Assembly: GCA_900544585.1 (NCBI GenBank)
Contig: UQVX01000001.1
Coordinates: 124,001-188,000, forward strand
Source: an uncultured Mycoplasmataceae bacterium
GTDB taxonomy: Bacteria > Bacillota_I > Bacilli_A > Mycoplasmatales > Mycoplasmoidaceae
Direction: 5' to 3'
DNA: 64,000 bases
Both the position numbers and the translations under genes were made by a program. Positions 12,570-22,909 of this stretch are shown here, one piece after another. Every line of letters starts with the position of its first letter. The first letter of the stretch is position 1. The notes beneath the pieces are model-generated. The model did no database searches. It was not told the origin of the DNA and was given only the letters and a program-made list of their open reading frames with translations.

Positions 12570-13952
12570 TTATCTTTTCCCTGATGCTGTAAATTTTGCT
12601 TTTTCAAATTCATCTTCTTTTTGCTTTAATTCCATTAAAACTCTGTCATAATTTAATTCATAACCCTTATAATCTGCATGAAAAAAATTAATTATTTTTT
12701 CTGCCAATACTAGTTGTGTTTTAACTTCTTTATTACATATTACTGCCATACAACTACTCCTAGATTTTCGATAGCCAAATCAGCGACATTTTTGTAGGAG
12801 CGTGTCATAATTAAAATCATTATTAATAATAATTAATTCACAAAGCAAATTATCAAACGTTTTGCCGCGTGATAAAAATGAACCACCAATATATATGTTA
12901 TAGTTACTTAAATTAGTTTTATTGTTATAAGTTTGGTTATAAACAATGCAATTAATTTGTGAGCACATTTGGTTTTCAAAAAACAATAATACATCATCAT
13001 AGTTTATTTCATGAAATTTAGATTCTGTTTCAATTATTTTTTTAATGTTTTTTTTAATTTCAAAAGTGCGTTCCTTAATATATCTATTAACTATTTCTTT
13101 AATTGTGTTTTGCTCATGATTCTTATAGTTAATATTAATTAAGAGATCACTTTTATCATTATTAGCAATTTTTTTATTTTGATGCATCATAAAAGTGCTA
13201 ATAATTCAAATTGATAAACTTTCTAAAATTAAATGATTTTTATTGTCATTGCCGTCTCTAATAAAAATAAAATCATTTAATTTATTAAAAAAATTAATGC
13301 CAGTGTAATCATTATTAGTTGGTAAGACAAAAATTTTAGGTTTCTTTTCTAAATGATTTTTAGTACTTAGAATATTAACAAATGGTGTAGCTGTTAATTT
13401 TATTACCTTTGTTTCACTGCATGAATTTGCAATATCTGCATAAATACCTTCATAAACCCTTGTGTATTCATATTCATCTTTAGCTGTGTTTATACCACAA
13501 AAATCACATTCATCATCAATAACAAGAGTTTTCTTAAACTTGTCTTGATGATTAATAATAAAGTTTTGAATGTTTTTAATATTGTCAACTTGCTTTAGTG
13601 CCACAATAATTAATGATGTAAACTCACTGACTTTATCAAGGCTGTTGCTAGTAATAACATTGTAGTGTTCTTTTGCAAACCTTTCGTATGTTTGTTGGTT
13701 TAAATCATTAGTATTACCACTAAATACAATGACTAAATCATATGAGTATTTTTGTAGAGCTTTTTGGCAAATCTCAATTACATTTCTGGTTTTACCTGAT
13801 TGCACTTGCCCAATTAAAATAATATTTTTTTGCGAATCCAATGTTTTCAAGACATCTTCTTGAAAACTATTTATGTCATCATAATTGTAAGTTTTTAGAA
13901 TATGGTCAGTTCTTTTAAATTCTGGTAGTTGGCGATTTAAAATTTTAATCAT
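12570..13952 (-). CDS. Z1-domain superfamily 2 helicase/ATPase
   Basis: 460 residues, compact compared with typical Z1 proteins (often 700-900). Helicase motifs in order: Walker A GQVQSGKTRN (about residues 48-57), Walker B LVIDDECDFCG, motif III KLTATPFVNIL, then the Z1 hallmark GGSFLSRGKTFDNL (about residue 356) and DTLLQKCRWFGYRKS with the arginine finger. Z1 helicases are found with MORC/MutL-like GHKL ATPases and restriction or modification enzymes in bacterial defence operons. Here the ATPase gene lies 9 nt upstream and another gene 2 nt downstream. The small size suggests loss of accessory domains rather than truncation, since all motifs are present. Confidence 0.85.
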
Positions 13953-13961
13953 TTTAAATTG

Positions 13962-15587
13962 TTAATTTTTTTGGAAAAAATTTAAAATACTTTCAATATT
14001 CTTAGCAAAACTTTCATCATCATTTTTACCTAGATAAAAAATATCTAGGTAAATTATTAACTTTAATACATATGATAGTTCAGATTCTTTCTTAATTTTA
14101 GAAAAATATTTATTACCAGAATTATATTTATATTCATATAGATTATCATCTTCATTATGGTTAACTAAATTGATTAACCAACTTTCATCTGGTTTGTCTA
14201 TAATTTTGATTTTAGTTTTTATTTTTTGTTCTAAATTATTTAAAAAGATAATTTCTTCAGTACTTAAAATATCATTTTCCTCGTCATATGAAACCCTAGC
14301 ATCCTTATTTTCAAATTTTATAGTGTCATCATTTTTATTAGTTTGTGACAATTCCCTAAAGATACCTGTTAAATCGCATCATTTCTCAAATGTGTTACAC
14401 AATGCATCATTAAAATCTGAACGCTCAAAATTAGAATTAGAGTCGAAAATGATTTCCTTTTTATTTTTTTCTGGTTTAACAAGATTACAATATTCATTAC
14501 TAGGGATATCTTCTAATGCTAAGTCTATTCTTATTCATTTTCAATATCCATCACGTCAACGATCACTATGTCATGGTTTATATAAACCGCCAACTAATTT
14601 ACTCTCCTTTTTCATTAAAACAGGATGATGAATATATCTATTACTTTGGATAACTCCTAATCCTGCTAATTCTCCCTTAGCTTCTTTTAAAACATAAACT
14701 TTGATTTTAGTTTTATACTCAACACCATATTTATTAGAAATATAAACGAAATCATCAAATTCTAAAGGCGAACCATTAATAAGTTTATTTTTAATATCAT
14801 CAATTAATGCCTGGTCGCCATTTATTGCATCCATGCTATTGTTAATTTTATTTTCTAATTCATCTCTACTTAATTTAGAAGAATCAATATTTAATTGATA
14901 AACCCCATCTCGATAAATATCTCATGTTTGAATGGTTTTGCTAAATGAATCTTTAACATCATTGACTTTAACATTTATTTCTAAATTTCCTGATGACAAA
15001 TATTTACTATAACGATGACCTAGAAAATAATCAATTTTTTCAAATTGATCCCTAGTAATTGTTCGATTGTTTGGATAAACATTATTAATAATTATTTTTG
15101 TGCCGGTTTTATAACTAATTCTATCTTGAGTTTTTGTTTTATCGATATCGTGAACTACATCATCATTGCTCTCCTTCATGTCTGCGTGATAGTTACCATA
15201 AATTTCATCACAATTAGAGCATTTTGAATAAATAATTGCATCTTTACCAATTCAAAAAATTGCCGACTTCATTCCAATGCCATATTGATTTTTCTTTGAA
15301 TTATCATAATCATAATTTTTCTTATTACCAATTAACATGGCTGCATCTAGTTCTTTGGGTGACATTCCACCTGCATTATCTGAGATGACATATCTTTTTA
15401 ATTGATTATCAAAGTCAATATCAATTACTAGTTTATAGTTAGGATTAGAATTTCAAATTTGTTGTTCACAACTACTAATGCTGTTATCAATAAATTCAGA
15501 TAAACAAAATGATAATGTTAGTTGATCATCTTTATATTTTCATAAATCTTGATATTTTAATTTGTGTTCTTTGGTAATTAAGCTCAT
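13962..15587 (-). CDS. MORC/MutL-like GHKL ATPase
   Basis: 541 residues once seven or so TGA codons are read as Trp. The N-terminal GHKL fold is clear: N-box EFIDNSISS (residues 31-39), G1 SDNAGGM (69-75), and G2 lid QYGIGMKSAIFWIG (about 101-114), with the Lys expected in the MORC/MutL type. An S5-like transducer region follows, then a charged C-terminal part. It belongs to the prokaryotic MORC-like ATPases that accompany Z1 helicases in restriction-like operons, where ATP-driven clamp closure on DNA is proposed. Its Shine-Dalgarno overlaps the end of the upstream PAPS-reductase-like gene (5-nt gap), which ties the two together translationally. Confidence 0.87.
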
Positions 15588-15592
15588 AATGT

Positions 15593-17094
15593 TTATTTCC
15601 TTGTTTGATCAACGATCATTTTTAATTTTTCATCTTCAATGTTTAAACCATAGTTTTGATAAATTTGTTTAATTTCGTCAAAACTATATTCTCAACTAAC
15701 TTGTTTATTTTTAATTGGTTTATAGCCTTTATAATTATTTCTATTTTCGATATCACAAATTACTTTACATAAGTTGTGTTCAAAATTGTCATACCAATTT
15801 TTGATTTGTTCATGGCGAATTCTATATAGCTTCATATACAATTCATCTTCTGGAATTTCTATATCCATATCAATTAAGACTTTATACATTCCAGTTGCAA
15901 TAACTTGAGCATAGTATAGTTGTTGGGACTCATCGTATAAAATTTGGAACCGATTTTTAGTGGTTTTTTCTAAATGTGCTCCATAAGGACATGAGATACA
16001 ACCTAATCGTTGGTATCTTAATTTACTAATACTTTTTTCTAAATTACTAGCCCTAGGTTTAAAGCCATACATTTTGTTAATTTTTATTTTATTTTTATAA
16101 ATGTACTTCCAAATATCATTAGATTGAAACAATGATAATGGTCGGGACAAAATTTTGTTGCCTGACAAAATATTGCAACCATTATGAATTCATGACTTTC
16201 TTCTTAGTTGACTTTCACTTGCCATTGTTCCCACAAAACATGGCAATTTATTGTGTTTCAATCCCCCTTTGACATAATCACAGCATTTTTCACTATATAG
16301 GTAATCATTAAAAAATAATGTCTTTTTGAAATAATCATTAAACTCTAATAATGTCTCTTTGTCAACGCCATTAGTAAAATTTGCCATGGAATTATCTAAT
16401 AAAAATAATCTAGATTTTGCTAATTTAAATTTTGCTGTATCAATCCCAAAAATTCATCTAGTTAAGCCAGTTTTGGATTTGGTTTTTTTAATCCGGTTAA
16501 GTATGACTGAAATTTGTTTACTAAAAATTGGATAACCTTTAGTTTCAAGAATTTGATTTCATGGTAGTTTTGGTTTTGCTACCATCAAATCTAAAATATA
16601 TTTATTTTCTTTTTGGTAATTTTTAATTGTATTTTTAATAAAAACTAATGTTTCTGGAAAAGTTATTTCATATGCATATGCTGGTTGCAAATATATTTTA
16701 GATTTTATTTCCTTATGAACTATATTAATTAAATCTAAAAGCACAGTGGAATCCTTGCCACCTGAAAAACTAATTATTACCTTATAATCATTAGGCTTTA
16801 AATGCTTGTATTTAGGATTATTTTTATATTCGTTGTAAGTAAAATCTAAAAATTCTTTAATTCGTTTTTTAGCTCATTCAAGTTTTTCTTCATATGGCAT
16901 GAATTTTATTAATTCATCGATATGTAATCTTCTATTTTTAATTAAAAATTGATTGTTTAAATCATGAAGATTTTTATACTTAGTTCAATATATATATATA
17001 TATATATATTAGGTACTAAGTTGACATTATTATAGTTATTAACAACACAATTAGTGTATAACCAAATGTTTGAATTTTTATCTAAGTAGTTCAT
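15593..17094 (-). CDS. Phage-type PAPS-reductase-family (PP-loop) enzyme, phase-variable, currently out of frame
   Basis: If the (TA)n tract at 16988-17009 had 10 or 13 units, one frame would run from ATG 17094 to TAA 15593 (499 residues with 10). With the 11 units present it stops after 45 codons, and the downstream frame (15593-17008) has no good start. The body is a PAPS-reductase-family ATP-pyrophosphatase: P-loop SFSGGKDS (near residue 110), SEKCCDYVKGG (about 268), GTMASESQLRRKSW (about 288) and GCISCPYGAHLEKTTKNRFQ (Cys 365 and 368). This is the pattern of phage and mobile-element members, relatives of DndC/SspD sulfur-transfer enzymes. It is first in the operon with the GHKL ATPase and Z1 helicase. 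A -10 box 14 nt before ATG 17094 supports that start. Confidence 0.82.
16988..17009. repeat. (TA)11 dinucleotide tract in the 5' coding region (phase switch)
   Basis: 22-bp perfect TA/AT run between codon 28 of the upstream ATG frame (start 17094) and the open PAPS-reductase frame. Counting from 17094 to the first base before the TGG-equivalent codon at 16987 gives 107 nt, two more than a multiple of three. Loss of one unit, or gain of two, joins the frames. Confidence 0.9.
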
Positions 17095-17108
17095 GTTGAA
17101 AATTTACT

Positions 17109-17114
17109 ATTATA
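17109..17114 (-). promoter_or_regulatory. -10 box TATAAT of the accessory operon
   Basis: TATAAT on the minus strand ends 14 nt before the ATG at 17094, after the ileS terminator. It predicts a very short leader and supports that ATG as the true start of the phase-variable gene. No clear -35. Confidence 0.55.
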
Positions 17115-17133
17115 TTTTTATCAAAATTTAGAT

Positions 17134-17168
17134 AAAAAAAATATCAAAATTAATTGATATTTTTTTTG
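17134..17168 (-). terminator. Bidirectional-type terminator after ileS
   Basis: Stem A8-TATCAA / TTGATA-T8 with a short AATTAA loop. It separates ileS from the accessory operon, so the latter has its own promoter. Confidence 0.75.
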
Positions 17169-17202
17169 AATATACTATTTAAACACTTTACTTGCCAATA
17201 TT

Positions 17203-19893
17203 TTAGTTATTTATTACATCATTACAACGGTTGCAAAGTTCATCATTGCACATTTCATCATCATTATAATGATTTCAACAACGTTCACAACGTTTGTAAT
17301 TTGTTGATGTAACTATTACATCATCAATTTGTGACTCATTTATAGCAACCTCTGCAACATTCAAATATGTTTTTAATGTTTTTAATTCAAAACCAGTATT
17401 GTTTTGCTTTAATGTTACAACTGCGGCATTAGATTTTTTAATCAATCCTGTTTTTCTTGCATTTTCTAATGCTGTGTATACATCATTTTTTAATTTAAAA
17501 AACAAGTTGAAACTATTTAATTGATCGTCATTTAAATATTTATTAGTTTCAATATTAAATCAGTCTTCTAAATGAACAGATGAATATTTTTTAAATGGTA
17601 AATATTGATAAGCTTCATCAGCGGTATGAGGGATAATTGGCGCTAATGCAATCAATAATGATGACACTATTTTATAAATAGTAGTTTGAATTTGTTTTGT
17701 TCTTAAGCTAGATGTTCTACCACAATAAATTTCATCTTTGATTAAATCAAAATATCAGCTTGATAATTCAATAGTGAAATTATTCAATACTTTAACAATT
17801 TCACTAAACTTATAATTTTTGTAACTATCATCAATTATGATTAGCACATTGTTTAAACTGTCTAGAATGTACTTATCTTCAAGACTGAAATCAGTCTGAA
17901 TATCTTCAGGTTTAAAATTATTTAAAATACCTAGTGAATATTTCAATAAAGTATTTCTAATTTTGCGATAAATTTCAGCTACTTGTTTGATAATGTTTTC
18001 ACCAAATCTTTGGTCATCAATATATTCACATGATGCAACTCAAAGTCTAAAGACATCTGCACCATATATTTCAAACATTTTTAATGGATCAATAACATTA
18101 CCAATTGACTTACTCATTTTTATACCATTTTCATCAAGTGTGAAGCCATGTTGCAAAATTGCTTTATATGGGGCGTGATCATTTTGGATTGTACCTGTTA
18201 TAAGTGAGGAATTGAATCATCCACGGTATTGGTCACTACCTTCTAAATAAATATCAGCCGGATAATTTAATCCTCAAACTTTAAACATTTGATGAGTTGA
18301 ACCTGAATCAAACCATACATCCATAATGTCTATTTCTTTGTAAAAATTTTCACCAGTTGACAAGTATTTTGAGGTTAAAAATTTTTCTACAGGTCATTCA
18401 AATCAAACATCTGTACCATTTTTATCTAGCACATTTATGATGTTTTGAATTAGATCAATATCTAAAATTGGTTGTTTGTTTTCATCAAAAATAATTGGAA
18501 TTGGCACACCCCAAATTCTTTGCCTACTAATACATCATTCAGCACGATTTTTGATCATTTCAATCATTCTGTCTGTATTTTTTTGGAAAGGAGATTTAAC
18601 ATCATTTTTTAAAGTATGAATAATTTTTTCACTTACTTTTTGTAAATTAATGAATCATTGTTCAGTAGCACGATAGATAACAGGTTTTTTTGTTCTTCAA
18701 TCACAAGCTACCCGGTGATTATATTGATAACTATGTAATAAGTGCCCACTGGCTTTTAATCTTTCAATAATGATATTATTTGCATCTAAGTAGAACATGC
18801 CTTCTAATTCTTTATCGTTTATTGATGCATCATATTTACCAAAATCATCAATTGGTGCATAAATATTAATATTGTGTTTCTTGCATGCTAAATAATCATC
18901 TAAACCAAATCCAGGAGCATTATGAACCAAACCAGTACCATCAACATCACTTACATAATCAGCTAAAATAATTGGGCTTATTCGATTTATGAACGGATGC
19001 TTATATTGTAAATTTTCTAATTCAATTGCATTGACATGTTTAACAATTTTAATTTCATTTTTATTTCAATTAACAGCTGATAAAAAATTATCTAGTTGTT
19101 GATCTAACACAACATAATTTTTATCTTGATAATTAAATACCACATAATTGAATTTTGGATTAATGGCAATTGCTATATTTGCTGGAATTGTTCATGGCGT
19201 CGTTGTTCAAATTACAAAGTATGTATTTTTAGGTAAAACATTATTTTCAATGGCTTCAAAACCTAAATAAATGGCAGGGTCAGTTGCATCTTTATATTCA
19301 ATTTCAGCTTCAGCAAGAGCTGACTGACTAGATCATGACCAATAAACAGGTTTTTTATCACGAAAGACTAATTCTTTTTTGACCATAGTCAAAAATAATT
19401 CAAGTTGTTTGATTTCAAATTCATGATCTAATGTACGATAAATTTTTTCAAAATCACTTAACATTCCAATTCTTAGAAATTGTTGTTTTTGATTCTCAAT
19501 TTGTTCAAGTGCATATTGGCAACATTGCTGTCTTCTTTGTACTACACTATGTTCAGTATTTAAACCATATTTTTTTAGCATTGCTAATTCAATAGGTAAA
19601 CCATGTGTATCTCAACCAGGAATAAATGGGGCATAAAAACCTGCAAGATTTTTTTGTCTTACAATAATATCTTTCAATGTTTTGTTTAATGCATGACCAA
19701 TATGGATATTTCCATTTGCATATGGTGGACCATCATGTAATAAAAAAGTTTGTTTACCATGATTCTTAGCTAAAACTTGTTGGTAAAGTTTATTATCTAG
19801 TCATTGTTTTTGAAGAATTGGTTCTTTTATTGGTAAATTAGCCCGCATTTCAAAACTTGTTTCAGGAAAATTTAATGTTTTTTTATAATCCAT
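17203..19893 (-). CDS. ileS: Isoleucyl-tRNA synthetase
   Basis: Class I synthetase, 896 residues. The N-terminus carries the HIGH-type motif in [16 protein letters not shown] and [10 protein letters not shown]. The editing domain is complete, and KMSKS appears in [10 protein letters not shown]. The C-terminus has a Cys4 zinc site (CERCWNHY ... C ... CNRC) typical of bacterial IleRS. The start ATG at 19893 precedes the expected [20 protein letters not shown] block. It is divergent from hrcA across 67 nt. No T-box leader is present. Many TGA codons are read as Trp. Confidence 0.97.
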
Positions 19894-19960
19894 AAATTTG
19901 ATTGTTTTAACCTCAATAATACATCATGTTTTTAATACAATAATAATTGTATAGGATACA

Positions 19961-20989
19961 ATGAATTATTTAACTAACAGACAAATTAAAATTTTAAAGA
20001 TTATAGTTGAAGAATATAATAAGCTATTTGAACCAATTGGTAGCAAATATGTTGCTAGTTTGTTTGGTGATGAAATTAGTAGTCAAACAATTAGAAATGA
20101 GATGGCTCAATTGGAAAAAGATGGATATTTACTAAAAACTCATACTTCAAGTGGGAGAGTACCATCTCAAAAGACTCTAGAATATTATTCAATTAATCTT
20201 ATTGATACTTCAATTGATAAAAATATTTTAAACAAACTAGAAGCTTTGTTTGTTGAAAGAGAAAACAATATTGATAACATTATTAACGATTCATTAGCAA
20301 TGTTATCTGAGATTACATCTTTACCATCACTAAGTAATTCTTACTATGTTGATGAAACATTAAGAGAAGTTAATTTAGTGCAACTCAATGATGATAATGC
20401 ATTATTATTGGTAGTTACTAACTTAGGTAATATTTATAAAAATTATGTTTTAATTAATAGTCAATCTCGATTTGATGATGCAAAAGTATGTATTAGATTA
20501 ATTAATGAACTTATTATTGGCACTCCCCTTACTGAGATTAAAGACAAAATTTTAGAAATTATTCCTAATATTTGAAAAGAAGTTAAAGAGTATGAATATA
20601 TAACTAAGGAAATAATTACCAAATTATTTGATACAACAATTAAAAATTCCAATAAAACAAATGTTGTTGGTATTACATCATTAGCATTGTATCCAGAATT
20701 CAAAGACCCAAAAGTGTTATTCAATATTCTACAAATGGTAGAGTCAGGGACAATTTGACAACAGATTAAACACAATCTTGATCAAAAAGACAATGTAAAA
20801 GTTGAATTTAAAAAAACTGTAACAAGTGATGATGTTGACAAAGTTATTGCAATTGCAAGTACTGAAATTCAATATGGTGATATTAAAAGACAAATTTCAG
20901 TAATTGGCCCATCTAGAATGGAGATTGGTAAAATAAAAGGAATTTTAAATTATTTAAAATCAAAACTAGAAAATATGTTAAAAAAATAA
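19961..20989 (+). CDS. hrcA: Heat-inducible transcription repressor HrcA
   Basis: Repressor of CIRCE-controlled chaperone genes. It has 342 residues, full length. The N-terminal winged helix shows LTNRQIKILKIIVEEY, FEPIGSKYVAS, SSQTIRNEMAQLEKDGYL and the family signature HTSSGRVPSQKTLEYY. The C-terminal IDD/GAF-like part ends with VIGPSRMEIGKIKGILNYL. Monocistronic between the divergent ileS and a tRNA gene. I found no CIRCE inverted repeat in front of it or elsewhere in this window, so its targets (dnaK, clpB etc.) lie outside. Confidence 0.95.
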
Positions 20990-21034
20990 CCCAAACATTA
21001 AATATTTAATTAATGTGTATAATATTTAATGTTT

Positions 21035-21125
21035 GGAAGTATACTCAAGTGGTCCAAGAGGGCACCCTGCTAAGGTGTTAGATCGGGTTTCCGATGCGAG
21101 AGTTCGAATCTCTCTGCTTCCGCCA
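21035..21125 (+). tRNA. tRNA-Ser (GCT anticodon)
   Basis: 91 nt with encoded CCA. Acceptor GGAAGTA pairs with TGCTTCC, allowing the usual end mismatches. The anticodon loop CTGCTAA gives GCT. A long variable arm (ATCGGGTTTCCGAT) is diagnostic for tRNA-Ser, and the T-arm contains GTTCGAATC. Confidence 0.96.
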
Positions 21126-21137
21126 TTTTAAAATAAT

Positions 21138-21166
21138 ATTCCTTCTATAAAGAAGGAATTTTTTAT
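21138..21166 (+). terminator. Rho-independent terminator after tRNA-Ser
   Basis: ATTCCTTCT / AGAAGGAAT stem with an ATAA loop and a T-rich tail. Confidence 0.85.
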
Positions 21167-21183
21167 TATTATTTAATATAAAT

Positions 21184-22869
21184 ATGACTAATATTTACCG
21201 CAAAATTTTTTATAGTATTGTGATGGGGGCATGCTTTTGTCTTTTTATCACATCAATCTTGTTAGGAGTTTTATTAGATAATAAAATTCCCTCAATTGTA
21301 GTTGGCTTTTTAACTATTTATTTAATTAATGCTGGTCTTGCATTGTGAATTAGCACATCAAATGTAAGAATGGTTTATACAAAGTTGGCATGATTACTAT
21401 CATTTTTTGTTTTTCCAATCATTAGCACACTTATTTACTTTATTTGAGGAAGAATGCCTTACTATAAAAAAGGAATATCTAATTATAAAGATGAATATAA
21501 AAAATATTTAGATTTTTATGATTCTCCCTATAGCAATAAAGCAAATGTTGATGCATTTGATTTAATTGCAAAATATGCATATTCAACACGAAAAACAGAC
21601 GTTTTTTATAATTCTGATATTGAAGTAGTTCAAAACAATAATGATTTTTTTGAACAATGTCTTAAATTAATCGATTCAGCTAAGAAAACTATTTTAATGA
21701 ATTATTACATTATTGACAAAGGCCAGTTTTTTAGTGCTGTAAAGGAAAAAATAATTAAAAAGGCAGAAGAAGGGATCAAAATCTACTTACTTTTTGATCG
21801 TTATGGTTGTAAAGATAAATTTACTCCAAGAATGGTGGCTGAATTAGCAAAATACAAAAACATTAATATTGCTAAATTTGAATCTGATCGTGATGTTTGA
21901 ACTAGGAGTGCAAATAATTTTAGAAGTCATAAAAAAATGTTAGTTATTGATGATGAAATAGCATTGTATGGTGGAAGTAATTTAGCAGATGAATATATCG
22001 GAATTAAACAAAATTCACCTAGCTGGAGTGATCTAAATTTTATTATTAAGGGACAAATCATTAAGTCATTTATGATTGATTTTTGTATTGATTGAGATTT
22101 TAGTGGATTTTTACCTTATACATGAAAAATGGGTGATTATTTACATTGCCATAAATCTTTAAAACCACTATGTTGAATTAGATTTCATTTATTTCCTCAT
22201 TGAATTAAACAAGTTTATGAACCAGCAATTAAAACCCGTGTTAAAAACAAAAAATTAATTGATATTTTGGCAGATTTAAATTACTTTAAATCAGAGAAAA
22301 ATACTCAATTAAATAATGATAACAAAGCAATATTTCTTCAAACAGGACCACGTTACTACAACAATATTGTTTCTGATGTCTTAGTAACTGCAATTTTAAA
22401 TGCTAAAAAAAGTGTAAAAATTATCTCTCCATATTTACAACTTAATGATTCATTAGTTTCGGCATTAGTTTCGGCAAGCCATCGACAAATTGATATTAAA
22501 ATTATCACTCCTGGTTGTTGTGATGACAAATGATTTTTGTTGGAAATGAATAGATTAAATTATCCACAATTATTAGATGCACAAATAAATTTATATGAAT
22601 ACAAGGGTTTTATTCATTCTAAATTGCTTATTGTTGATGATGAATACATAGTAACAGGAACATATAATTTAGATTTCCGTTCTTTCAATAGTAATTTTGA
22701 ATCATTGCTTGTAATAAAAAATAATAATCTTGTTGATCAAACACTAAAATATTGAAATTCAACCCTAAAAAATACTAATGAATTTAGTAAATTTAAATAT
22801 TTTGAAACAAGAAATTTTAAAAGTGTTTTTATCCAATCTGGACTACAAATTATTCAACCTTTGTTATAG
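21184..22869 (+). CDS. cls: Cardiolipin synthase (phospholipase D superfamily)
   Basis: Condenses two phosphatidylglycerols to cardiolipin at the membrane. It has 561 residues. Three hydrophobic segments lie in the first ~85 residues, followed by two HxK(x)4D catalytic motifs: SHKKMLVIDDEIALYGGSN and IHSKLLIVDDEYIVTGTYN. Both are intact, with the accompanying GG/GT-N residues. Many TGA Trp codons split the frame in the standard code. It is slightly longer than typical bacterial Cls (about 480-510), mainly between the two motifs. It sits upstream of tkt with a 40-nt gap. Confidence 0.9.
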
Positions 22870-22909
22870 TAAAATAATTAACAAAGTATAAAGAAACTAG
22901 GTTTTGATA

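Noticed and set aside
19894..19960. CIRCE operator between ileS and hrcA
   Set aside because: No TTAGCACTC...GAGTGCTAA inverted repeat is present, even allowing a few mismatches.
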